A DNA stretch of 6,539 nt from Alphaproteobacteria bacterium UBA6544 (lineage in GTDB: Bacteria > Pseudomonadota > Alphaproteobacteria > UBA8366), in the NCBI GenBank assembly GCA_002434595.1, contig DJKK01000189.1, forward strand, positions 1-6,539, read 5' to 3'. Made by a program: the position numbers and the translations under genes. The number at the start of each line of letters is the position of its first letter. Positions within the stretch are counted from its first letter, which is position 1. Shown here one piece after another: positions 1-5,873 of this stretch. The notes beneath the pieces were generated by a model, which had not been told where the DNA came from, ran no database searches, and saw nothing but the letters and a program-made list of their open reading frames with translations.

Positions 1-608
1 GGCAGCGTCGAACTGATAACGGAAACTGTTGGCGCTGATTCCGGCCTCTTCGGCTCTAGCGGCGCGGTACCGCCCTTCAAATTCTGCGCGTGGTACGCCA
101 TTTGCCGACTTTCTTCGGAAAGAATTTCGACCCGGACTGGAGACGTTCCGGCTCTCTCAAATCCAAGGAGTTGCGCCGCGCGACGGGAGAGGTCGATAAT
201 GCGGCCATGCGCGAAGGGACCCCGATCGTTGATCCGCACGTTGATCGCACGCCCTGTATTCAAATTGGTGACACGAACGAGACTGGGCATCGGCAGCGTT
301 CGATGCGCCGCACTCATACTGTTCATATCAAAAATTTCGCCGTTGGCCGTTTTCTTTTTGTGAAACTTCGGTCCGTACCATGATGCGATTCCCGTCTCGA
401 CGTAATCATAGTCGACTTTGGGGTAATACCAGATACCGTTGATTTGATAAGGGTTGCCTACTTTGTATCTGCCGATCGTGGCAGGAGTCCCTGAGCCGCT
501 TCGTTCTTGAATTTCTTTCGTAGCATGCGCGAGAAAGGTTGTCTCGGCGCAGGCGCCAAGCAGCGACGTCACGAACAGGGCTAAAAAAATTCTTCGAATT
601 CGAAACAT
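1..608 (-). CDS. rlpA: RlpA septal ring lytic transglycosylase, lipoprotein (3' end beyond window)
   Basis: RlpA is an outer-membrane lipoprotein that cleaves peptidoglycan glycan strands lacking stem peptides, typically at the division septum. I translated this open frame by hand: 202 residues are visible and it is still open at the left edge. A lipoprotein signal peptide begins MFRIRRIFLALF and ends in a lipobox LLGAC with the lipidated Cys at residue 20. A double-psi beta-barrel domain spans about 72-165, with GIASWYG (73-79), TANGE (87-91), SAAHRTLP (99-106) and INDRGPFAHGRIIDLS (126-141). E91, H102 and D128 have the same spacing as the residues I recall as catalytically important in Pseudomonas RlpA (E120, H131, D157). 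The family often has a C-terminal SPOR domain; that part is outside the window, so its presence is unknown. The start is the only one giving a complete lipoprotein signal; its ribosome site is weak. It lies 58 bp downstream of the transglycosylase gene on the same strand, so co-transcription is likely. Confidence 0.93.
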   Translation of the reverse strand, partial: MFRIRRIFLALFVTSLLGACAETTFLAHATKEIQERSGSGTPATIGRYKVGNPYQINGIWYYPKVDYDYVETGIASWYGPKFHKKKTANGEIFDMNSMSAAHRTLPMPSLVRVTNLNTGRAINVRINDRGPFAHGRIIDLSRRAAQLLGFERAGTSPVRVEILSEESRQMAYHAQNLKGGTAPLEPKRPESAPTVSVISSTL

Positions 609-621
609 ACCAGACCGCCAC

Positions 622-636
622 ACCATATTGTATGGT
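622..636. repeat. Small inverted repeat just upstream of rlpA
   Basis: A perfect 6-bp inverted repeat, ACCATA and TATGGT, is separated by the 3-nt spacer TTG in the 58-bp gap between the transglycosylase gene and rlpA. It ends 14 bp before the rlpA start codon. In the transcript it could fold into a weak, AU-rich hairpin near the translation start, or it could be a small operator. No T run follows it in the direction of transcription, so it is not a terminator. It may be chance. Confidence 0.25.
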
Positions 637-666
637 CGTGCAATCGCATCCTCAGGATATAGTAGA

Positions 667-1650
667 TTAGCGGCGCACAATAGCGTCCGCAAGCCGTCCT
701 ACAGCAAGTGCGAAGAAATGCGACCGATTCCATTTAAGGATCGTCCTATAGTTCCCGTAGATTAGAAAGCTTGGTCCCTTCCCTTCCGTTGGCTGGACCA
801 GTGAAGCGGGAAAACTGGCGTTAGGCAAATCCCCGCCCCTGGCGCGACGGACACCCAAGGCTTGCCATTCGGCCAGCGGTTTTCTGACTTTCCGATAATT
901 GATCAGCTTGGTGTCAAAACCCTCCGGCAATTCTACCCGCCTGCCCCAGTTCTGCGAACCGTTCCACCCAGACTTGGCTAAGTAGTTTGCAGCCGAACCG
1001 AATACATCTTCCGGGGTTTTCCATAAATCCTTCCGTCCGTCACCGTTGAAATCTACGGCGAAACTCAGGAAGCTCGAGGGCATGAATTGGACTTGCCCCA
1101 TGGCGCCCGCCCAAGACCCCTTCATCCGATTTGCAAGGATATGCCCCTGATCGACAATTGTCAGCGCATTCATCAGTTGCGAGCGGAAAAATGCGCTTCG
1201 GCGGCCGTCATGTGCCAGGGTGGCGAGTGCGGGTATTACATCGAACCCGCCCGTGAGCCGCCCAAAATCGGATTCGATACCCCATAATGCAACGATAAAG
1301 CGGGGCTGCACGCCAAAGCGCTCGCCAACGCGTTTCAAAAGGTCCAAATGCTTCGTGTATCGCTCCCTGGCTTTACGGATGCGGGTCTGCGTGACAACGC
1401 GTTTCATGTAATCGTCGAAGGTGAGCGTGAATTCCGGTTGTTGGCGGTCCAACTCGATAACTCTCGGAATTGGTTTGAGGTCGCGCAAGCCGTCATTCAA
1501 TGTCGCTTCCGATATCCCCTTCTTCCCGGCTTCCTCGCGAAATTTAGCGAGCCACGTTTCGAAATCTGCGCCAGACGAATCGAACGCCTGTGTCATGATT
1601 GCCAAGGCTAGCCCCATCGCAAAGAGGCCGCGTAAAGACGGTCGGAACAT
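667..1650 (-). CDS. Periplasmic lytic murein transglycosylase, MltB family (SLT_2 domain)
   Basis: A lytic transglycosylase that cleaves the MurNAc-GlcNAc bond of peptidoglycan, forming 1,6-anhydro-MurNAc ends in the periplasm. I start it at 1650 (327 aa): AAAGGA lies 6 nt upstream, and the product then begins with a standard Sec signal peptide (MFRPSLRGLFAMGLALAIM, cleavage probably near the SSGA-D junction around residue 28). An in-frame ATG at 1683 would add 11 residues but lacks a ribosome site. No lipobox is seen, so it is a soluble form rather than a lipoprotein. The mature domain carries FIVALWGIESDFG (118-130) with the expected catalytic Glu at 126, then WAGAMGQVQFMPSSF (180-194), and DFNGDGRKDLW (200-210), which resembles the EF-hand calcium loop of MltB. 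The C-terminus contains the family-typical YGNYRTILKWNRSHFFALAVGRLAD region. No separate peptidoglycan-binding domain is visible. It is the first gene of a likely two-gene unit with rlpA. Confidence 0.93.
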   Translation of the reverse strand: MFRPSLRGLFAMGLALAIMTQAFDSSGADFETWLAKFREEAGKKGISEATLNDGLRDLKPIPRVIELDRQQPEFTLTFDDYMKRVVTQTRIRKARERYTKHLDLLKRVGERFGVQPRFIVALWGIESDFGRLTGGFDVIPALATLAHDGRRSAFFRSQLMNALTIVDQGHILANRMKGSWAGAMGQVQFMPSSFLSFAVDFNGDGRKDLWKTPEDVFGSAANYLAKSGWNGSQNWGRRVELPEGFDTKLINYRKVRKPLAEWQALGVRRARGGDLPNASFPASLVQPTEGKGPSFLIYGNYRTILKWNRSHFFALAVGRLADAIVRR

Positions 1651-1656
1651 ATAAAT

Positions 1657-1662
1657 TCCTTT
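1657..1662 (-). promoter_or_regulatory. Ribosome binding site deciding the transglycosylase start
   Basis: AAAGGA on the minus strand is followed by 6 nt (ATTTAT) and the ATG at 1650. The competing upstream ATG at 1683 has no purine-rich stretch at the right distance. This supports the shorter 327-residue product that begins directly with a signal peptide. Confidence 0.75.
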
Positions 1663-1929
1663 GGGCAAATAAATCTTGTCCATGATGGACGCGGGAATTT
1701 AAGTTTGGACCGAAAATTCGACCTCGCCAAGGATGTCCGGGTTATAAGAAGATATTTTGGAAGTGGAAGATCTATACATTGGCCACTAGACGAACCAAAC
1801 GATCGAAACACATAAGTAGCGAGGATTTCTGAGACGTAAACGTTCATCCAATTGCGTCTTGGCAATACGTGCGTCAGAAGATATTAACGCTTGTAATTAA
1901 AGGTAACGAATCAATACCTCGGCAAGGGA

Positions 1930-1961
1930 CCAAAATCTCCCCAAGTTGTTTTGAGATTTGG
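1930..1961 (+). promoter_or_regulatory. Leader hairpin upstream of the DppB-type gene
   Basis: CCAAAATCTC (1930-1939) pairs with GAGATTTGG (1953-1961) to give a 9-bp stem with one bulged A and a 13-nt loop, 30 bp before the start codon. It could be a leader structure affecting stability or translation of the transporter mRNA. It is followed by GCATCC, not a T run, so it is not an intrinsic terminator. Function is inferred from position only. Confidence 0.35.
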
Positions 1962-1963
1962 CA

Positions 1964-1979
1964 TCCTGGCCACAGGAGG
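1964..1979 (+). promoter_or_regulatory. Ribosome binding site of the DppB-type gene, partly inside a small hairpin
   Basis: AGGAGG at 1974-1979 is the best ribosome site for the ATG at 1992, although the 12-nt spacing is long. TCCTG (1964-1968) and CAGGA (1973-1977), with the tetraloop GCCA, form a 5-bp hairpin covering four of the six Shine-Dalgarno bases. Opening and closing of this stem could modulate translation; this is inference. Confidence 0.45.
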
Positions 1980-1991
1980 CGGAACAGACAA

Positions 1992-2963
1992 ATGTACAAG
2001 TATACCATCAAACGCATATTGCTGATGATCCCCACCCTCGCGGGTGCGGCGGTTCTAATTTTTGCCCTGATGCGGCTTATTCCCGGCGATATCTGTGAAT
2101 TGCGGATGGCCGGTGAGGGCGCGTGGGTCGATCCACAGGCAATCAAGGATTGTCAGAATAACCTGGGCCTGAATGATCCATTCTTCGTCCAATTCTGGGA
2201 TTTTGTTTGGGGCTACGTCGTCTTTGACCTCGGTCCGTCGATGTGGACGGGTAAGCCGATTACCGAGGAAATCGCGTTGCGGTTCCAATTGTCGATGGAA
2301 ATCGCCATTATCGCAACGATCGTGGGTGTGGTTATCGCCATTCCCCTCGGCACAATTTCGGCCATCAAACAGAACACCTGGATCGACTATGTCGTGCGTT
2401 CCTTCAGCATTGCCGGTATCGCGATGCCGTCGTTCTGGCTCGGCATCATCATCATTCTCGGCCTGCTGATCTCGACACAGCATTTCTTTGGCGAGCCCTG
2501 GATGCCGCCGATTGAATACACACCGATCTGGGTCGACCCCGCACAGAACCTGTTGCAGTTGATCTGGCCGGCGATTGCCACGGGTTACCGGTATTCGGCG
2601 GTTGCGACACGTATGACACGGTCGGCACTCCTTGAAGTGCTGCGGGAAGACTACATTCGGACCGCACGAGCCAAAGGATTGATTGAGAAGCTGATCATCA
2701 ACCGTCATGCGCTCAAAAATTCGATGCTCCCGGTTGTGACGATCGTTGGTATTGAGTTCGCCTTCCTGATGGGTGGTCTCGTCGTGACCGAGCAGGTGTT
2801 TAACCTGAACGGGCTGGGCAAGCTATTCGTGGAATCCGTTTTGAACCACGACTTCTCGCTCACCCAGGCATTGGTTATGTTAGTCGCGTTGATATTCGTG
2901 GTGACGAATTTCATTGTCGATCTCATTTACGCGATGCTCGACCCACGCATCCGGTATAGCTAG
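1992..2963 (+). CDS. ABC importer permease, DppB/OppB type (peptide/nickel family)
   Basis: An inner-membrane channel subunit of a peptide/nickel-type (PepT family) ABC importer; it normally heterodimerises with a DppC-type subunit and is driven by two ATPases. The chosen start gives 323 aa, typical for the family, and begins MYKYTIKRILLMIPTLAG, the classic DppB N-terminus with TM1 at about 9-29 ending in RLIPGD. An external segment (about 30-98) follows with LGLNDPFFVQF (58-68). TM helices then lie near 100-122, 134-160, 248-270 and 291-313. The cytoplasmic EAA coupling loop is at about 219-242, with EDYIRTARAKGL. The C-terminus ends in LIYAMLDPRIRYS, as expected for DppB proteins. An AGGAGG site precedes the start. 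An ATG at 1869 would add 41 non-homologous residues and is rejected. The next gene follows after 12 bp. The substrate cannot be read from the sequence; peptides are the commonest for the family. Confidence 0.93.
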   Translation: MYKYTIKRILLMIPTLAGAAVLIFALMRLIPGDICELRMAGEGAWVDPQAIKDCQNNLGLNDPFFVQFWDFVWGYVVFDLGPSMWTGKPITEEIALRFQLSMEIAIIATIVGVVIAIPLGTISAIKQNTWIDYVVRSFSIAGIAMPSFWLGIIIILGLLISTQHFFGEPWMPPIEYTPIWVDPAQNLLQLIWPAIATGYRYSAVATRMTRSALLEVLREDYIRTARAKGLIEKLIINRHALKNSMLPVVTIVGIEFAFLMGGLVVTEQVFNLNGLGKLFVESVLNHDFSLTQALVMLVALIFVVTNFIVDLIYAMLDPRIRYS

Positions 2964-2975
2964 GGAGACAGACAA

Positions 2976-3887
2976 ATGAGTGCTGCAACCGACGCTTCTA
3001 ACCTTCAAGACGCTGATCTCGATACCGTACTAGACCGTCGTTCGGCTTGGGAAAAAACGAAGAATCTCGCTAAGAAGCAACCACTCGGTGCCTTCGGTTT
3101 TGCGGTGGTACTGCTGATGGTGTTTATGGCGCTTTTTGCCGACGTCATCACGTCGTACGATCCTGAAGATATCAGCTTCGGCGACATGCTCGTGTCGCCA
3201 AATTTTGATTTCCTTTTAGGAACAGACCAATTGGGCCGTGATATCTTCACGCGTATCGTCTACGGCGCACGGACCGCGCTTCTCGTGGGTATTACTGCAT
3301 CCGTTGTCGGGGCCTTTATCGGCCTGATCCTGGGTGTGGCGAGTGCCTATTTCGGCGGCACTTTCGATTTGCTTTTCCAGCGTTTTATGGACGTCTTCAT
3401 GGCTTTCCCGCTAATCATCCTCGCCCTGGCGATCGTTTCGATCTTCGGTGGCGGTGTCGATAAAGTGATCTTGGCCATTACTATACCGTTTATTCCACGC
3501 TGTGCGCGGGTCGTTCGTTCTAACGCCTTGGCTATTCGTGAAATTCCTTATGTGGATGCGGCCCGTGCGATGGGCTTCTCCCATACACGAATTATCATCA
3601 GGCACATGGTGCCAAACGTGATGGCACCGTTCCTAATCATGATCACAGCCTTTGTCGGTCAAGCCATCCTGACGGAAGCATCCCTTTCCTATCTTGGAAT
3701 GGGTGTACAGGAACCAACTCCGGCGTGGGGTCTGATGTTGCAGGGTGGTGCGGAAGAGTACGCGGAGAGCGCGCCATGGGTGCCAATCTTCCCGGGCGTC
3801 GCCATTACCCTTGCGGTGTTCGGCTTTAACCTGTTCGGCGACGCTGTGCGGGATACGCTGGATCCACGGCTTCGTTCGCAGCAATAA
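2976..3887 (+). CDS. ABC importer permease, DppC/OppC type, first copy
   Basis: The second channel subunit of the importer, located in the inner membrane; 303 aa, normal for DppC proteins. Order: hydrophilic cytoplasmic N-terminus (1-36), TM1 at about 39-58, an exported segment with YDPEDI and the family signature LGTDQLGRDIFTRIVYGART (81-100), further TM segments near 102-125, 140-157, 163-175, 218-238 and 271-289, and an EAA coupling loop at about 189-213 with EIPYVDAARAMGF. The end has the conserved LSYLGMGVQEPTPAWGLML (237-255) and LDPRLR (295-300). GGGAG lies 7 nt before the ATG, and only 12 bp separate it from the DppB-type gene, so they form one operon. It is paralogous to the gene at 4020-4925: I count 167 identities over 219 ungapped positions in the last 219 aligned residues, but only 21 of 49 in the preceding stretch. 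No defect is visible and both copies look functional. Confidence 0.94.
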   Translation: MSAATDASNLQDADLDTVLDRRSAWEKTKNLAKKQPLGAFGFAVVLLMVFMALFADVITSYDPEDISFGDMLVSPNFDFLLGTDQLGRDIFTRIVYGARTALLVGITASVVGAFIGLILGVASAYFGGTFDLLFQRFMDVFMAFPLIILALAIVSIFGGGVDKVILAITIPFIPRCARVVRSNALAIREIPYVDAARAMGFSHTRIIIRHMVPNVMAPFLIMITAFVGQAILTEASLSYLGMGVQEPTPAWGLMLQGGAEEYAESAPWVPIFPGVAITLAVFGFNLFGDAVRDTLDPRLRSQQ

Positions 3888-3910
3888 GGAAGCCCTCATA
3901 GATAATTATT

Positions 3911-3941
3911 TTACCGCCGCGGCTAGGGGTCGCGGCGGTAA
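3911..3941 (+). repeat. Strong GC-rich hairpin between the two dppC-type genes
   Basis: TTACCGCCGCG (3911-3921) and CGCGGCGGTAA (3931-3941) are perfect inverted copies: an 11-bp stem with the 9-nt loop GCTAGGGGT, 23 bp after the stop codon of the first dppC copy. There is no clean T run after it (TTGTGTG follows), so it is at best a weak intrinsic terminator. It could stop part of the transcripts, or protect the upstream mRNA from 3' decay, lowering the second copy relative to the first. The structure is seen directly; the role is inferred. Confidence 0.6.
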
Positions 3942-3945
3942 TTGT

Positions 3946-3961
3946 GTGACCTGAAGGTCAC
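3946..3961 (+). repeat. Second short hairpin or operator-like palindrome in the dppC1-dppC2 gap
   Basis: GTGACC (3946-3951) and GGTCAC (3956-3961) flank the tetraloop TGAA, a perfect 6-bp inverted repeat that starts 4 bp after the larger hairpin. In RNA it would be a compact stem-loop. In DNA it could be a dyad bound by a regulator acting on a promoter for the second copy. No promoter consensus is clear in the rest of the gap. Confidence 0.35.
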
Positions 3962-4019
3962 CGGTAGATATCTCGGTATTTGCCGAACCTAAAATCAAGC
4001 AAGCACACTCGGAGTACCG

Positions 4020-4925
4020 ATGGCAGTATCTGAAGAACAACTAGAGCGGCCTGATCTCGACGAAATTATTGGCCGCCAAAGCATCGCGACGAAAGCGACG
4101 ATTTTGATGCGGAAGCAGCCGATCGGCGCTGCTGGGTTCTTTATCATTGCAGGTTTGGCTTTTCTGGCCATCTTTGCCGAGTTTATATCGCCTTACGATC
4201 CCGAGCTCATCAAATGGGAAGATATGCTGACGGGTCCCAGTGCCGAATACTGGTTCGGAACAGACCAATTCGGGCGCGATATCCTGACCCGATTGATTTA
4301 TGGTTCCCGCACTGCACTCGCGATCGGCTTTATCGCTGCATTTTCGGGAGCGACCACCGGCCTCATCCTCGGTGTCGCCAGTGCCTATTTCGGCGGTAAG
4401 ATTGACCTGATCCTGCAGCGTTTCATGGATGTCTTCATCGCATTCCCGGTCATCATTATGGCACTCGCGATCGTCGCCGTATTCGGCACCGATCTCGGCT
4501 ATGTAATCTTGGCGATTGCGTTGCCGTTTATTCCGGATGCATCTCGCATTGTCCGCTCGAACGCTCTCGCACTCCGAGAGATTCCTTACGTAGACGCGGC
4601 ACGTGCGCTCGGCTTCAGCGACTCACGTATCATTCTGCGGCATATGCTGCCGAACGTGATGGCGCCCTATCTGATTATTTTAACGGCCAATATCGGCCAG
4701 GCCATCCTTCTCGAAGCTTCCCTCTCCTACTTGGGATTGGGCGTTCAGGAGCCGACCCCTGCTTGGGGCCTTATGCTTCAGGGAGGTGCCGAAGAACTGG
4801 CAGAGAGCGCGCCTTGGGTACCCATATTCCCGGGCTTGGCCATTACGCTGGCTGTCTTCGGCTTCAATCTCTTCGGTGATGGGCTGCGGGACATGCTGGA
4901 TCCGCGTCTCCGCCGGAGGAGCTAA
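4020..4925 (+). CDS. ABC importer permease, DppC/OppC type, second tandem copy
   Basis: A second DppC-type inner-membrane channel subunit, 301 aa and full length. It has a charged N-terminus (1-33), TM1 at about 36-55, the signature FGTDQFGRDILTRLIYGSRT (79-98), TM segments near 100-123, 138-155, 161-173, 216-236 and 269-287, the EAA loop with EIPYVDAARALGF (187-199), and the C-terminal LSYLGLGVQEPTPAWGLML and LDPRLRRRS. The ribosome site GGAG is 5 nt before the ATG. It follows the first copy by 132 bp, much wider than the 12-bp spacing of the first two genes, with two hairpins in the gap. Conservation of all core motifs argues against a decaying copy. Synonymous differences are spread along the gene, so the duplication is not recent. 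It could assemble with the same DppB subunit as an alternative to the first copy, or serve another DppB encoded elsewhere. No ATPase gene follows. Confidence 0.94.
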   Translation: MAVSEEQLERPDLDEIIGRQSIATKATILMRKQPIGAAGFFIIAGLAFLAIFAEFISPYDPELIKWEDMLTGPSAEYWFGTDQFGRDILTRLIYGSRTALAIGFIAAFSGATTGLILGVASAYFGGKIDLILQRFMDVFIAFPVIIMALAIVAVFGTDLGYVILAIALPFIPDASRIVRSNALALREIPYVDAARALGFSDSRIILRHMLPNVMAPYLIILTANIGQAILLEASLSYLGLGVQEPTPAWGLMLQGGAEELAESAPWVPIFPGLAITLAVFGFNLFGDGLRDMLDPRLRRRS

Positions 4926-4998
4926 CCCCCCTCCATGGGGCGGCCAGTTCCCTCCTCCATCCCGCAGTTCTAAATCATCCCGGTCGTTAAGCTTCGTC

Positions 4999-5015
4999 AA
5001 CACTTTGAGTGTTTT
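4999..5015 (+). terminator. Weak terminator-like hairpin after the permease operon
   Basis: AACACT (4999-5004) and AGTGTT (5008-5013) form a 6-bp stem with the loop TTG. The 3' arm runs straight into a short T stretch (GTTTTG), 73 bp after the last permease stop codon. The stem is short and AT-rich, so an intrinsic terminator is only possible. It is the best candidate I can find in the 179-bp gap before the convergent methyltransferase gene. Confidence 0.28.
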
Positions 5016-5104
5016 GCTGCGACCTTCTACTCTGGTCTCTGGTGGTGAGTGCCTTGCGTGAGATTGCTGACGATATTGAGAATGGGGAGTGAGAGAAATT
5101 AATA

Positions 5105-5764
5105 TTAATGATTTCTAGTTAGTTCAATAGCATGATATTGAGATATAGGTTCACCTAAATCAATAAACTGCGAAGACACCTCAAAATATTTTTCTAATGT
5201 AAATATCAATTTATTTAAGTCTGTATTTTTAAACACACTATGATCCATTTGACTTGCTGGTCCAAATTTACCTGTTATTAAAATAGTACCATTATGTTTA
5301 AGTATGCGTTTAAACTCTGATATATATTCTTCGAGAGGATTGAGAAAATAAATTACATTTATTAGTAAAATCTTATCCACAGTATTATCTTTTATACAAT
5401 CCTTAAGATTCTTTGCATCTCTTTCTAAAATCTCTATCCTTTGATCATTAAAATTTAACCTCAACTCAGATAAAAAAGACTTACTTATTTCAAGGGCATA
5501 AACCTTTTGAGGATCTGACTTAATAAGTTCGCAGAGAGATTGTCCATTTCCAGACCCCACTTCGAGGATTATATCTCCTTTTTTTACGTTAAATCTATCA
5601 ACACTATCTGTGATCATTTTATAATTACCAAACCGCATCAATCGTTTGGTTATATTTCCAATTATAAAATGCTTTGGTTGGCACATATTCACTGCCATTA
5701 TTTTAGTGTATTGGAATTTCCTGAACAAATAGATCGCTAATTTATCGAGTATTGTTTTTTTCAT
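5105..5764 (-). CDS. Class I SAM-dependent methyltransferase, substrate unknown
   Basis: A 219-aa cytosolic protein with a Rossmann-type methyltransferase fold. Motif I is IILEVGSGNGQ (65-75), which binds S-adenosylmethionine. The acidic residue ending strand 2 is E92 in VYALEIS. Motif II contributes D116 in LERDAKNL. The later core strands are DKILLINVIYFLNPLEEY (130-147) and HNGTILITGKFG (157-168). The segment before motif I, QPKHFIIGNITKRLMRFGN (29-47), resembles the N-terminal helix seen in a common bacterial family annotated only as class I methyltransferase; the methyl acceptor cannot be deduced. The N-terminus is basic and partly hydrophobic (MKKTILDKLAIYLFRKF) but has no signal cleavage pattern. 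The ribosome site is weak (TTAGAG about 10 nt upstream). The gene is very AT-rich: I count 14 G/C of 60 at 5161-5220, against 38 of 60 at 4741-4800 in the permease, so transfer from a low-GC source is likely. It converges on the permease operon. Confidence 0.85.
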   Translation of the reverse strand: MKKTILDKLAIYLFRKFQYTKIMAVNMCQPKHFIIGNITKRLMRFGNYKMITDSVDRFNVKKGDIILEVGSGNGQSLCELIKSDPQKVYALEISKSFLSELRLNFNDQRIEILERDAKNLKDCIKDNTVDKILLINVIYFLNPLEEYISEFKRILKHNGTILITGKFGPASQMDHSVFKNTDLNKLIFTLEKYFEVSSQFIDLGEPISQYHAIELTRNH

Positions 5765-5772
5765 AATTTTTA

Positions 5773-5793
5773 ATCTCTAAGTTTCAGAGAGAT
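5773..5793 (-). promoter_or_regulatory. Hairpin covering the methyltransferase ribosome site
   Basis: ATCTCT and AGAGAT are perfect 6-bp inverted copies with a 9-nt loop, lying 9 to 29 nt before the methyltransferase start on the minus strand. The proximal arm AGAGAT is also the only purine-rich stretch that could act as a ribosome site. The stem could therefore hold translation down, but in such AT-rich sequence a 6-bp repeat may be chance. Confidence 0.25.
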
Positions 5794-5873
5794 GAAATTC
5801 GCAGATATTGATTTAGTTGAAGTTGGTTGGATCGTATCACATAAATCTCCCCATAAAACTGAAAAAAACCGCT

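Larger units (their letters stand above)
1651..1991. other. Divergent intergenic region, no gene recognised
   Basis: This 341-bp stretch separates the minus-strand transglycosylase from the plus-strand permease operon, so it should hold promoters for both. I see no convincing coding region. A plus-strand frame extending the permease upstream to an ATG at 1869 gives 41 residues rich in charge and without family similarity, and I reject it. No consensus sigma-70 promoter stands out. On the minus strand TTGGTT and TATAGA with a 16-nt spacer (roughly 1774-1801) is a weak candidate for the transglycosylase promoter. Two hairpins lie at the right end and are listed separately. No substrate-binding protein gene is present here, although one is often placed upstream of dppB-type genes. 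Confidence 0.6.

Noticed and set aside
90..383. Plus-strand open frame of 97 codons opposite rlpA.
   Set aside because: The minus strand carries a clear RlpA with lipobox, barrel motifs and catalytic residues over the same bases.
1651..1683. Longer start for the transglycosylase at 1683.
   Set aside because: It has no ribosome site and would put MDKIYLPKGIY before the signal peptide; the ATG at 1650 has AAAGGA at 6 nt.
1869..1991. Longer N-terminus for the DppB-type permease from the ATG at 1869.
   Set aside because: The extra 41 residues have no family similarity, and the family N-terminus starts exactly at the ATG at 1992, which has AGGAGG upstream.
2055..2708. Long minus-strand open frame (217 codons) opposite the DppB-type gene.
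   Set aside because: Its product is rich in Arg, Asp, His and Asn with no recognisable motif, as expected for the antisense of a membrane protein gene; the plus-strand permease explains the sequence.
4926..4940. CCCCCCTCCATGGGG after the last permease stop as a terminator.
   Set aside because: The stem would be four or five base pairs with almost no loop and no T run; it is not a credible intrinsic terminator.
4680..5061. Overlapping open frames on both strands across the end of the second dppC copy and the following gap.
   Set aside because: They have low-complexity Pro/Gly/Arg-rich products without motifs and derive from the GC-rich permease codons and the C-rich spacer.
5098..5109. Perfect 12-bp palindrome ATTAATATTAAT over the methyltransferase stop codon, considered as a target-site or regulator site.
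   Set aside because: It is built only of A and T in a very AT-rich stretch, so chance is the simplest explanation, and no matching copy is seen at the other end of the block.
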